Source: a virus. Taken from it: a DNA stretch of 30,520 bases. The DNA lies in the IMG/VR virus record IMGVR_UViG_3300030099_006396, positions 1-30,520 of that record. The stretch is one strand, 5' to 3'. Positions 1 to 6,882 of this stretch are shown here, piece after piece (the stretch's first letter is position 1; each line of letters starts with the position of its first letter). Made by a program: the position numbers and the translations under genes. The notes under the pieces were generated by a model. It searched no databases, was not told the DNA's origin, and was given only the letters and a program-made list of their open reading frames with translations.

Positions 1-100
1 AACAAGTTGATGATAACATAGGTCGATTAGAAAGAACCACAAAAGGTGCGTTTGGTAATGTTGCATCTAGTCAGCTTATTATTGCTGACCAGTTGTTGGA
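1..100. repeat. Left copy of a 100-base end overlap
   Basis: Bases 3-100 are identical to 30423-30520. Base 1 also matches, and base 2 differs (A here, G at 30422). The repeat lies inside a coding frame that is continuous across the join, because 30420 is a multiple of three. An assembly overlap of a circular or permuted molecule fits better than a biological terminal repeat, which would usually lie outside genes. Confidence 0.95.
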
Positions 101-2780
101 TGTTCTACCAGTTTTTGCTAGAAGAATGATTGATAAAGGCACAAGGGTGTCAGCTACACACGAAATAATTCTTCAGTTACAAGCTGCTGGTAAAACAATG
201 GATGACATCAGTATCATGACTGCAAAAGAAATAAAAGATACAATAAGATTCCCACCCGGTGGCACACCCTATCTTACAAACATGAGAGAATTTGAAAACA
301 TAGTTGGTCAGTTTTTTGATGACCCTGACATTATAAAAAGAGCAAGTGCTGCCAGCCGAGAAACACAGCAAGGCATTGCAGCATTAGACTACACCACCAG
401 CTGGAGTATGGAAAAGGTTGGAACAGCAATTGAGTTAATCAGAAAAAATAATCCAGCACTGGTTATGAGGCAAGCAAAGAACTTGGAAGATGTTGTTGCA
501 TCATTTATAATTCAGAAAGAAGCAAACAGAATCGTCAATCGCGCAATAAAAGAAAACTTTGCAACAGACGCATTAGCATTCAGACTTGATGAGGGTATAA
601 GAATTCTTGATAGAGATTTTCCTCTGCCACCAAAAGTAGATGCTGATGGAAACATAATTGTCAGACAGCCAAGTTATGGTGACATACAAGGTTTCAGAGA
701 TTCTTATCGTGATTATCTACAAGCTGAAGTATCTGACCGTGTTGTAGGTAGTGGGTTTGGTTTGAGAACTATGGCCGGTGGACCAGGTGTTATGAACACT
801 CTTGTTAGAATGCCTCAACTCGACCCATTTCAAGCGCAAGTTTTTGCTTTCTTATCTAGAGCCTCTTCCTCGATGGGTCCTAAACCAGTTTTATTTGATG
901 CGTTTTTGGATGCAGCAGAAGGTGGATACGTAAATACTTTGGCATCTTATGTTGATACACTTTCATCACGCTTCAAGAATCTTGACCCTGCTGGTGAGAT
1001 GGGTTTGAAACTTAGAACGATTGGTGACACAGATGTCGTGCGTCCTTTATCACAGTTTGAACTAGATGCAATCAATAGTTACCTCAGAAAATTTGAGGCT
1101 GGTGATAAGACAATCAGTGATAACTTTGCAAAATTACAAAGACAACAAGCAAAAGGACAAGATGCCATCGACATGATGAATTATTATGCCAACGGTTTGA
1201 GAAGAACCTTTGTATCTGGACAGTTAGGTGGTAAGTATTTACCTAACATTGCTTATCAAACGGAAAACTTACTTACTGCTCCGATAATCGCTTACGTAAC
1301 AAATCCAAAGTATGTTGCAATGGCACTGAGACAGATACCAGAAACACTACTCGGACTTACTCCTTACCGTAAACTCAGATACATGGCTGCTGCAAAACCA
1401 GATTCGATACTACCTGGCACATCATTTACATACAGTCAGATTTACACAGAATTTACAAGAAGAAACTTAGGTGTCAGTAATGCTGGTCTCAACCTTGGTG
1501 ACTCATTCTATCGTGACTTACAGAAAGAAGCAGCTGGTTGGAATCGATTTACCAGAGGTGTTCCAGGTTATCAAGGATTCATCAAGTCTGTTACTGATAA
1601 GAATTTTTACCTTGGGTTTGCTGATTACGTTAGAAGAGGTATTATGGACGTTGCAGATGGTGCTGCAGAGGTTGGTCGACCATTCAGTCCGACAATGTCA
1701 CCATTTATGAAGTGGGCTGATGAAACAGATAGAGCATTTAGAGAAGCAACATTTATCAGAGCACTACAAAATGGTGAATCACTAGAATCTGCTGCAAAGA
1801 GTGCAAGAGAAGTTTTCTTAGATTACGGTATGCTTCCACCTCAGGCCAAACAAGGATTTATGAAAGCAACATTGTATCTGTCATTTACATACGCATCTTC
1901 AGCAGAAATGTTACGTGCGATGGGTAGTATCGGTGGTGCACAAAGAGTTGCAGCAATGGCTAACTTCCACAGACAATTGGCAAGAAATGCAGGTGTTTGG
2001 TATCACCAAGGTGACACATCTGCACAGGCGTTGTGGTTAGAAACAGGAGTAGGTGAAGCACAAGGTAAAGAATTTGATTATGTCAATACATACATGAGGT
2101 CACCTTTCATGGGTAACCTTGTCAACATGGGTAGCTTAATTGGTTTTGGAACAGCAATCGCAACAGGTAGACAAGAAGATGCAGCAGAAAGAGCCAAAGA
2201 AGGTATCTCACAGTTTGTATACATTCCACTTCTAGACTTCTTGAAAGAACTAGATACTGATTATAAGAAAGGTGTTCCAGCAAAACAAATCTTCAGAATG
2301 AATGAAGGTATTTATGACAGTCAGTTTCTATCATTACAACCTGTCAACATGTTTATGGCTATGATGGCAGATGGTGCTGATGCAAACTACTGGTTTGATA
2401 GGTATGACATTGAGGTTCGACCTACAGATAGACGAGTTCCTGGTTCACCAACATTCAATGATTATCAATTCAGATTTAGAAGTTCTGCTGGATACAATAC
2501 TTATTTGTTTGACCAACTGATGATGGCCAAAGGTGGAACACAAAGAGGTTTCAATGATTACTACAATGCATTGGTTCTAGCAGGTGTGATTGACATACCA
2601 GATGGCTTTGAATTATACTATCAAGGACCACAAGGACAACCGTCACTTTATCAGGGATTTGAATACTTATTCTTAAAGAAGCGTCCTATTCGTGTTCCAA
2701 AAGAGATAGAGATAGAGTATCGCGCTTTGAAAGAATCTCAACGACGTTCTGAAGAGCAACTAAGGAAATTTAAGAAATGA
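1..2780 (+). CDS. Giant ejection-type virion protein, C-terminal part
   Basis: This frame is open from the first base (codons in phase from position 3) and stops at 2780, giving about 925 residues. A TTG at 93 could be read as a start, but it has no ribosome site and the frame is open upstream. Joined in frame to 27426-30520, the whole protein is 1,924 residues. The part here is rich in short helices and aromatic, amphipathic stretches, for example around LPNIAYQTENLLTAPIIAYV and the segment after AKQGFMKATLYLSF. I see no protease, lysozyme or transglycosylase motif. It is the third of three consecutive ejection-like genes, matching the place of T7 gp16 (about 1,300 residues) in podoviruses. 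The role in DNA ejection or inner core is inferred from position and size only. Its stop overlaps the next ATG (ATGA at 2777). Confidence 0.85.
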   Translation, partial: QVDDNIGRLERTTKGAFGNVASSQLIIADQLLDVLPVFARRMIDKGTRVSATHEIILQLQAAGKTMDDISIMTAKEIKDTIRFPPGGTPYLTNMREFENIVGQFFDDPDIIKRASAASRETQQGIAALDYTTSWSMEKVGTAIELIRKNNPALVMRQAKNLEDVVASFIIQKEANRIVNRAIKENFATDALAFRLDEGIRILDRDFPLPPKVDADGNIIVRQPSYGDIQGFRDSYRDYLQAEVSDRVVGSGFGLRTMAGGPGVMNTLVRMPQLDPFQAQVFAFLSRASSSMGPKPVLFDAFLDAAEGGYVNTLASYVDTLSSRFKNLDPAGEMGLKLRTIGDTDVVRPLSQFELDAINSYLRKFEAGDKTISDNFAKLQRQQAKGQDAIDMMNYYANGLRRTFVSGQLGGKYLPNIAYQTENLLTAPIIAYVTNPKYVAMALRQIPETLLGLTPYRKLRYMAAAKPDSILPGTSFTYSQIYTEFTRRNLGVSNAGLNLGDSFYRDLQKEAAGWNRFTRGVPGYQGFIKSVTDKNFYLGFADYVRRGIMDVADGAAEVGRPFSPTMSPFMKWADETDRAFREATFIRALQNGESLESAAKSAREVFLDYGMLPPQAKQGFMKATLYLSFTYASSAEMLRAMGSIGGAQRVAAMANFHRQLARNAGVWYHQGDTSAQALWLETGVGEAQGKEFDYVNTYMRSPFMGNLVNMGSLIGFGTAIATGRQEDAAERAKEGISQFVYIPLLDFLKELDTDYKKGVPAKQIFRMNEGIYDSQFLSLQPVNMFMAMMADGADANYWFDRYDIEVRPTDRRVPGSPTFNDYQFRFRSSAGYNTYLFDQLMMAKGGTQRGFNDYYNALVLAGVIDIPDGFELYYQGPQGQPSLYQGFEYLFLKKRPIRVPKEIEIEYRALKESQRRSEEQLRKFKK

Positions 2781-3115
2781 GCAAAAAAGCAAAAGACGCC
2801 AAGAAAAGATTGAAGGTTAACAAACCCACACGTTCTTACAAGAAAGGTAAGAAGAAGATGGTTGTTGTTATCGACCCGAAAACAGGCAAAAAGAAGTTGA
2901 TACATTATGGAGCCAAAGGTTTTGGTCACAACATCAGTAAAGCTGCACGTAAATCCTTCAGAGCACGTCATAAGTGTGACAAGCAGAAAGATAAAACAAC
3001 AGCAGTTTACTGGGCGTGTAAAGATTTATGGTCCGCATCATCACCAAAAAAGACTACAGGAACGAAAGGACGTGTAGCAAAAAAGAAACGTAGAACTCGG
3101 AGGAAAAAGAAATGA
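2777..3115 (+). CDS. Small basic Lys/Arg-rich protein with RxSFRARHxC / YWACKDLW motif
   Basis: 112 residues. The start ATG overlaps the stop of the giant gene, so translation is probably coupled. The two ends are strings of Lys and Arg. The middle (about residues 40-85) holds a compact conserved-looking domain: HYGAKGFGHN, then KSFRARHKCDKQKDKTTAVY followed by WACKDLW. I recognise this signature from small proteins of tailed phages, where it is usually of unknown function. Two Cys and two His in the core could bind a metal, but this is not shown. It opens a cassette of five very basic small genes at the end of the late region. A role in binding the packaged DNA or in lysis would be speculation. 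Confidence 0.85.
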   Translation: MSKKAKDAKKRLKVNKPTRSYKKGKKKMVVVIDPKTGKKKLIHYGAKGFGHNISKAARKSFRARHKCDKQKDKTTAVYWACKDLWSASSPKKTTGTKGRVAKKKRRTRRKKK

Positions 3116-3171
3116 AAGATTGTCAATGTCAATGTGAATGTTGTAAGGAGTGTCCTAAATGCAACGGATAA
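3112..3171 (+). CDS. 19-residue Cys-rich micropeptide
   Basis: A tiny frame starting ATG at 3112 inside the stop of the preceding gene (ATGA), reading MKDCQCQCECCKECPKCNG. Seven of 19 residues are Cys, in CxCxCxCC-xx-C-xx-C spacing, like a miniature metallothionein or zinc knuckle. A strong ribosome site (GGAGG, 3099-3103) sits 8 bases upstream, and the next gene starts inside its end with its own AAGGAG. These features argue for real translation, but such a short frame could also be only a coupling leader for the next gene. The function is unknown and metal binding is an inference from the Cys content. Confidence 0.55.
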   Translation: MKDCQCQCECCKECPKCNG

Positions 3172-3314
3172 AAGAATGGATGTCCGCCAATAAGGTTTCT
3201 GTGACCTTTATGGGTGGAGTAATAGTAATTAGCACAATGTATGGAACATGTTCATACGACCCAACGTCGTCAACGCCAGAGCCACAAGAAGAACAAGGCG
3301 AGGAGTTACCATAA
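3159..3314 (+). CDS. 51-residue membrane-anchored or lipoprotein-like peptide
   Basis: It starts ATG at 3159, 8 bases after AAGGAG (3145-3150), and ends TAA at 3314, sharing one base with the next ATG. Layout: short charged start (MQRIKEWMSANK), hydrophobic segment of about 18 residues (VSVTFMGGVIVISTMYGT), Cys31, then a Pro/Glu-rich tail ending EEQGEELP. This resembles a small lipoprotein such as an Rz1-type outer spanin (short, one Cys, Pro-rich tail). However, the residues before Cys (Tyr-Gly-Thr) are a poor lipobox, so a simple single-span membrane peptide is equally possible. No second spanin partner is evident next to it. The unbroken start/stop coupling supports it as a real gene. Confidence 0.65.
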   Translation: MQRIKEWMSANKVSVTFMGGVIVISTMYGTCSYDPTSSTPEPQEEQGEELP

Positions 3315-3478
3315 TGCCATACTCAGAATACAGTCCAAAACAAAAGAAGTTAGCAGCTATCAGACCACCTCGTAAGAAAATTACAAGAGCTGATTTGAAT
3401 GCACTAAGAAGAAGAAGAAAAAACAAGAAAGGAGCGGTTGTCAAACATGCCACGTCGAAGAAAGTCAAGAAAGCGTAA
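3314..3478 (+). CDS. 54-residue basic protein
   Basis: The frame is open further upstream, but the start is set by AGGAG at 3301-3305, 8 bases before ATG 3314, which also shares its A with the previous stop. The N-terminal half reads MPYSEYSPKQKKLAAIRPPR and the C-terminal half is nearly all Lys and Arg with an RADLNALRRRRKNKK helix. No known domain is recognised. The high charge suggests nucleic-acid or membrane contact. It is the second basic gene of the 2777-4166 cassette and is tightly linked to both neighbours. Confidence 0.75.
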   Translation: MPYSEYSPKQKKLAAIRPPRKKITRADLNALRRRRKNKKGAVVKHATSKKVKKA

Positions 3479-3680
3479 GTCGCTACCAAAAGGTTATTCT
3501 GCACCACGTGGTTCAAGCCGTGAACGACTGATTCGTAGAGCAGCAGCACTCTACAAAGCAGGTAACAAGAAAGCTGCACAAAGATTACGAGAACAAATGG
3601 AGGAACGGGAACGTGCCAAAGAAAAAAAGAAAAAAGACAAACGTCGCCGAAGCACTAAGAAAAAAAGCCGCAAAAAGTAA
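3447..3680 (+). CDS. 77-residue strongly basic helical protein
   Basis: ATG at 3447 gives MPRRRKSRKRKSLPKGYSAP and a central helix (about residues 20-52) with RLIRRAAALYKAGNKKAAQR, followed by a Glu/Lys coiled stretch and a poly-Lys/Arg tail. AAGGAG ends 12 bases before this ATG, which is long; a TTG at 3438 is the alternative start. It overlaps the previous gene by 32 bases and the next by 68 bases in another frame. The composition is protamine-like. No family is recognised. Confidence 0.7.
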   Translation: MPRRRKSRKRKSLPKGYSAPRGSSRERLIRRAAALYKAGNKKAAQRLREQMEERERAKEKKKKDKRRRSTKKKSRKK

Positions 3681-3897
3681 ATTCACTCCAGCGCAACTGC
3701 GTAGAGTTTATAATCGTGGTTTGGGTGCCTATACTTCTAGTGGTTCTAGAAAAGGTATGACACCTCATCAGTGGGCTATGGCTCGTGTCAACAGTTTTCT
3801 GAGAGGAGGCCCTGCCAGAAAGGTAGACATGCCAATGTTCAGAAAGAAAAAGAAATCAACAACTAAAAAAACAAAATCTAAGAGCAGGAGGAAATAA
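3613..3897 (+). CDS. 94-residue basic protein with SGSRxGMTPHQWAMARVNSF motif
   Basis: It starts at GTG 3613 with GGAGG (3599-3603) 9 bases upstream; no ATG is available before the conserved part. Poly-Lys ends flank a compact domain at about residues 23-70: FTPAQLRRVYNRGLGAYTSS, then GSRKGMTPHQWAMARVNSF, then an Asp-containing tail. This VYxRGLxAY...GSRxGxxxxQWAxARVxSF pattern recurs in phage and large-virus proteins of unknown function (I believe the Pfam family DUF5824; to be confirmed). It overlaps the previous gene by 68 bases across A-rich runs, where ribosomes could slip. Confidence 0.85.
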   Translation: MPKKKRKKTNVAEALRKKAAKSKFTPAQLRRVYNRGLGAYTSSGSRKGMTPHQWAMARVNSFLRGGPARKVDMPMFRKKKKSTTKKTKSKSRRK

Positions 3898-4166
3898 TGC
3901 CAGGATACTCAGTAGGAAAACCAGTTAAGCGAAAGCCAATGAAGAAGAAGAAAAAGCCGATGAAGCGTAAGCCGATTCGTAGAAAGAAGACTAAAAAAAA
4001 AGCAAAAAGTAAAGAGGTCAAATTGACCAAGGCGCAAAAGGCTAGGTTAGCCAAACACGCTGCACACCACTCTGGAAAACACATGACTATGATGCGTCGT
4101 ATGATGAGGAGTGGAAAGTCTTTTGCTGCTGCACACCGAGCAGCGATGAAAGAAGTAGGAAAGTAA
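3897..4166 (+). CDS. 89-residue Lys-rich protein with His/Met-rich helical C-terminus
   Basis: AGGAGG (3886-3891) lies 5 bases before ATG 3897, which shares one base with the previous stop. The N-terminal 45 residues are mostly Lys, Arg and Pro in a repeated KPMKxKxxP pattern. The C-terminal half contains HHSGKHMTMMRRMMRSGKSF followed by AAAHRAAMKEVGK, a short motif I associate with small phage and large-virus proteins of unknown function. The composition resembles DNA-condensing proteins. It closes the basic cassette; a 41-base gap with a new ribosome site separates it from the tail-fibre genes. Confidence 0.82.
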   Translation: MPGYSVGKPVKRKPMKKKKKPMKRKPIRRKKTKKKAKSKEVKLTKAQKARLAKHAAHHSGKHMTMMRRMMRSGKSFAAAHRAAMKEVGK

Positions 4167-4207
4167 AAAAAAGAGGTATTATTAGAATAACCCTGCGGAG
4201 GTAGAAG

Positions 4208-4636
4208 ATGGGTAAATCAGGACATTTTGTTCATAGAGTAGTCGATAGCACACTCAACGTCACATTTGGAACATCGTATGATTCAACTAAAAACATTTTT
4301 GTGGAGCTTAATAAGGTTACCGATGGTAATCAGAAGGCCTTGTTACGAAACAAAAAAGTATACAGCGGAAACATACAACTTATCAGACTCAAAGGAACCG
4401 TATCAGGTGCTCCAACTCAAATTACACTCAAAGGTTATGAAGACAGTGGAGGAACTAAGATGCTTATTCCACCGTCTACAGGACTTCTTGAAGATGCAGT
4501 TTCAGGAGCCACAAAATCCGTCGCTTTCAAAGTTGACGTGTTCCATTCATCCAAAGTTGACGACCTCTTTTTCTTTGCTAAAACCGACACTGGAAGTTTT
4601 ACAGTTACAGAGGTTCAGGTCAGCTGGTTCGAGTAG
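4208..4636 (+). CDS. Small beta-rich virion or tail-appendage protein
   Basis: 142 residues, ATG 4208 with GGAGG (4197-4201) 6 bases upstream. The sequence alternates short polar and hydrophobic strands (for example TQITLKGYEDSGGTKMLIPP and DTGSFTVTEVQVSWF), typical of a beta-sandwich. No signal peptide or membrane segment is seen. It heads a three-gene group of beta-rich proteins ending in a repeat-containing fibre, so a role in the tail fibre or the capsid surface is likely. That role is inferred from context, and no specific family is recognised. Confidence 0.75.
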   Translation: MGKSGHFVHRVVDSTLNVTFGTSYDSTKNIFVELNKVTDGNQKALLRNKKVYSGNIQLIRLKGTVSGAPTQITLKGYEDSGGTKMLIPPSTGLLEDAVSGATKSVAFKVDVFHSSKVDDLFFFAKTDTGSFTVTEVQVSWFE

Positions 4637-4647
4637 GGGAGGTCACA

Positions 4648-4929
4648 ATGTCAGAGATAGCATTTGGTGGACCGTTCATTCCCATACAAGGGTCAGACCT
4701 AGAATCAGAAGATTTGTCGAGTCAAATCGGCGCAAACAATCAAACTTTTACAGTTTCAAAACCCTTTCAAGAGATACGTATCTTTGTATTCCTAAATGGC
4801 CTGTTTCAAGGTCCTGCTGGGGGTTCTGAAATAACAATCAATTCAACAACAACTTTTACTATTGCCACGGTGCCGCAGACGGGCGATAATTTATCGGTGA
4901 TTTTTTCACCACTAGTCAAAATAACATAG
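4648..4929 (+). CDS. Small beta-domain protein related to the next gene's C-terminus
   Basis: 93 residues, ATG 4648 behind GGGGAGG. Its central and C-terminal part (IRIFVFLNGLFQGP, then TTFTIATVPQTGDNLSVIF) has the same pattern as the last 60 residues of the next gene (FVMVFRNGLLQ, YTVSTSGGTTSVTF, SASDKLEIRYL). The pattern is a strand with V-F-x-N-G-L, then two strands with T-x-T-F and a final D-x-L-x-I-x-[FY] strand. Such a domain is common at the tips of fibres and appendages of tailed phages. The gene probably encodes a free-standing copy of that domain and may sit at the fibre tip or be a paralogue. Confidence 0.78.
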   Translation: MSEIAFGGPFIPIQGSDLESEDLSSQIGANNQTFTVSKPFQEIRIFVFLNGLFQGPAGGSEITINSTTTFTIATVPQTGDNLSVIFSPLVKIT

Positions 4930-4939
4930 GAGACAAATT

Positions 4940-5845
4940 ATGGCTATTCAAATTAGAGGCGTCCAGATTCAGGACGGCAGTATCGCGAGTGGTAAACTTG
5001 CAATTTCTGGACAAACATTCGACTTCAGTTCAGGAACTCTTCGTGCTGGAACACCATCCGGCACCACAGACGTAGCAAACAAAGCTTACGTTGACGCACA
5101 ATTACCAGATTCATTTGCTGGTGGAGATGGTATCTCTATCACTGATGGTGCAGGAACAGATACTATTGCTGTTGACCTTGCAACCAATCCTGGTTTACAA
5201 TTCACTTCCAACAAATTGGACTTGAAAGTAAAATCAGAAACTGGTGGTAGCATTACCAAAGATGGTGATGGTATCTACATTGGTGATAACGCTATCGGAA
5301 ACGCTAAGCTTGCAGGTTCTATTGCTAATGCTAAGTTGGCTAACTCAACCATCTCTGGTAAGGCACTTGGTGGAAACCTTGATAACTTAGTTGATGGAAA
5401 CGGTATCGCTGACTTTACATACAATGGTTCTGCTGGTGTATCAATCGCACTTGACCTTGATGGTTCAACACTTGCATTGAGTGCTGATGGTATCAAGATT
5501 AATAACGATGGTGTTGGAAATGCACAAATTGCAGATAATGCAGTTCAAAATGCGCAAATCCAAAACGGTGCGGTTTCTATCGCTAAGTTGGCGTTCCAAG
5601 CACGTGTTGACCAACCTTCAACTTCTGGTGGTTCTACCGCAGTATTTGCTTTGTCAAATCAAGTAGCACCTGAATTTGAATCATTTGTAATGGTATTCCG
5701 AAACGGTTTGTTACAACAGTTGAAAGCTTCATCACCTGCTGATGATTCTGAATACACAGTATCAACCTCTGGTGGAACTACATCTGTTACTTTCGGTGCT
5801 AACATCAGTGCTTCTGACAAGTTAGAAATCAGATACTTAGCGTAG
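4940..5845 (+). CDS. Tail-fibre-like protein with NAKLA-type repeats
   Basis: 301 residues, ATG 4940 with AGGAGA upstream. The N-terminal 50 residues (MAIQIRGVQIQDGSIASGKL...ANKAYVD) look like the attachment and oligomerisation start seen in many phage fibres. Residues about 55-215 repeat Gly/Asn/Asp-rich units such as IGNAKLAGSIANAKLANSTI and VGNAQIADNAVQNAQIQNGA, typical of trimeric beta-helical fibre shafts. The last 60 residues form a beta-domain shared with the preceding gene. Host-receptor contact is the likely role. No chaperone or peptidase domain is visible. Confidence 0.85.
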   Translation: MAIQIRGVQIQDGSIASGKLAISGQTFDFSSGTLRAGTPSGTTDVANKAYVDAQLPDSFAGGDGISITDGAGTDTIAVDLATNPGLQFTSNKLDLKVKSETGGSITKDGDGIYIGDNAIGNAKLAGSIANAKLANSTISGKALGGNLDNLVDGNGIADFTYNGSAGVSIALDLDGSTLALSADGIKINNDGVGNAQIADNAVQNAQIQNGAVSIAKLAFQARVDQPSTSGGSTAVFALSNQVAPEFESFVMVFRNGLLQQLKASSPADDSEYTVSTSGGTTSVTFGANISASDKLEIRYLA

Positions 5846-5854
5846 AGGTGAATC

Positions 5855-6070
5855 ATGGACCCAATGGCTATCCTTGAGGTTTTAGGACCAAGTGGTATAG
5901 CTGTTGCGGTCTGTCTCTACCTTCATCGTTCTTTTGTTTCTTACTCAACCATTATGGTCGATAAACTTTTGCAGGAGCAAAAAGAAGATAGAAAAGTATT
6001 TGAACAGGCCGTTGACAAGTTAGACCGAAGGCTTGAGTATCTAGAAATTCTTTTACGAGAGAAGAAGTAA
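5855..6070 (+). CDS. Putative holin (small membrane protein with coiled coil)
   Basis: 71 residues, ATG 5855 with GAGGTG upstream. A hydrophobic N-terminal segment (about residues 8-28, LGPSGIAVAVCLYLHRSFVS) is followed by a charged coiled coil (KLLQEQKEDRKVFEQAVDKL and on). Size and topology resemble BhlA/UviB-type holins. The position as the last gene before the late terminator fits a lysis role. No endolysin gene is adjacent or recognised elsewhere. An inner-membrane spanin-like protein is an alternative. Confidence 0.62.
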   Translation: MDPMAILEVLGPSGIAVAVCLYLHRSFVSYSTIMVDKLLQEQKEDRKVFEQAVDKLDRRLEYLEILLREKK

Positions 6071-6131
6071 TCGTTATAGTTTAGATGTCTGGTTATACAG
6101 ACTCTCCAAAATGAATGAACGAAAAATCTGA

Positions 6132-6162
6132 GGCGGACAATGTATTTTGTCCGTCTTTTTTT
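6132..6162 (+). terminator. Rho-independent terminator of the late operon
   Basis: A 9-bp stem (6132-6140 with 6147-6155, one G-U pair, core CGGACAA/TTGTCCG) with a six-base loop is followed at once by seven T (6156-6162). It lies 62 bases after the holin-like gene and ends the late transcript. Confidence 0.9.
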
Positions 6163-6297
6163 GTGTAAGTTTTCTGAGAGAAAGATACTTATACCAGTGC
6201 TTCGGCACGTTTTCGTTTCGTTCAGTTGAGTTTTTCGTTCATCACCAAGTAGGAAAAAAGTCCCGCTATAGGTGAAGCTGTGCTCATGGAGGAGACA
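6163..6297. other. Intergenic stretch before the nuclease gene
   Basis: No gene is seen here. It contains a short GTGC-TTCG-GCAC hairpin (6197-6208) with a stable UUCG tetraloop followed by T-rich sequence, possibly a second weak terminator or an RNA 5' cap. GTTCAT/GAATGAAC-type short repeats occur here and just upstream (6111-6120, 6229-6243). A promoter for the nuclease gene should lie here, but no convincing box pair was found. Confidence 0.5.
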
Positions 6298-6807
6298 ATG
6301 TATAACTGGAAAGAGACATTCGAGTGGGGTGTCAATGAAGAACATAGAGTATTGAAGGCTCTAGCAGAAAGAAAACCTAATCTCAACATTCATCCTTTGG
6401 GTGGAAAGGACGAACCAGATGGATGGTCTGATGTGGGAGGTATTGAGATTAAGTCTTATTCAACTTGGTATTATTACCCTTCAATAGAAACCAAATGTAT
6501 GACCTCTGGTAAACCATCCTGTTGGGTTTCTGATGACCGCTATAGGTTACTGGTAGTAAACCACGAAGGGTGGCTCCATTTGTATTCTGTTCAACGTCTG
6601 AGGTATAACTTAGAGGAAGCTAATTTTCCATTCTACTACTCAAATGTTAGTCAAGGAAATGGTTCATACAAGAAGATGAAGTTTATTAGAATACATGAAG
6701 TATCAACACTGAATGTTAAGCATACTGAGAAGGAGAAAGATTATCTTAGATGGGACTGTTCTAAGTTAAAAAATAATCCTTACATTGGTAGTTATTACAT
6801 ACTGTAA
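6298..6807 (+). CDS. PD-(D/E)XK-family nuclease
   Basis: 169 residues from ATG 6298. GGAGGAG (6288-6294) just upstream decides this start over the in-frame GTG at 6280 and ATG at 6286. The catalytic pattern is clear: Glu14 in an N-terminal helix, PD at 40-41, Asp45, then IEIK at 49-52 (D-x4-E-x-K), with a following aromatic helix. This is the core of restriction-endonuclease-like folds, which include Holliday-junction resolvases, phage recombination nucleases and host-DNA-degrading enzymes. The exact substrate cannot be told. It is a single-gene unit between two strong hairpins. A role in genome resolution, nucleotide scavenging or host-DNA attack is inferred. Confidence 0.8.
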   Translation: MYNWKETFEWGVNEEHRVLKALAERKPNLNIHPLGGKDEPDGWSDVGGIEIKSYSTWYYYPSIETKCMTSGKPSCWVSDDRYRLLVVNHEGWLHLYSVQRLRYNLEEANFPFYYSNVSQGNGSYKKMKFIRIHEVSTLNVKHTEKEKDYLRWDCSKLKNNPYIGSYYIL

Positions 6808-6813
6808 TAAAGA

Positions 6814-6837
6814 GCGCCGGGTATTAGAACCCGGCGC
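6814..6837 (+). terminator. Strong GC hairpin after the nuclease gene
   Basis: A perfect 9-bp stem (GCGCCGGGT, 6814-6822, with 6829-6837) and six-base loop start 7 bases after the nuclease stop. There is no T-run on either strand, so it may stabilise the mRNA end or act as a factor-assisted terminator. Confidence 0.7.
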
Positions 6838-6882
6838 ATAGCATAAACTTAACTGTTCATTCATTAAGGAGAAGACTGAGGA

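Noticed and set aside
1-100. A biological direct terminal repeat as in T7.
   Set aside because: The repeat is short and lies inside a coding frame that continues across it, which fits an assembly overlap better.
93-2780. Treating the TTG at 93 as the gene start of an 895-residue protein.
   Set aside because: The frame is open upstream to the window edge, has no ribosome site at 93, and joins in frame with the frame at the far end.
4266-4829. A 187-residue plus-strand frame.
   Set aside because: It overlaps two well-supported genes in another frame, has no ribosome site and a non-protein-like composition.
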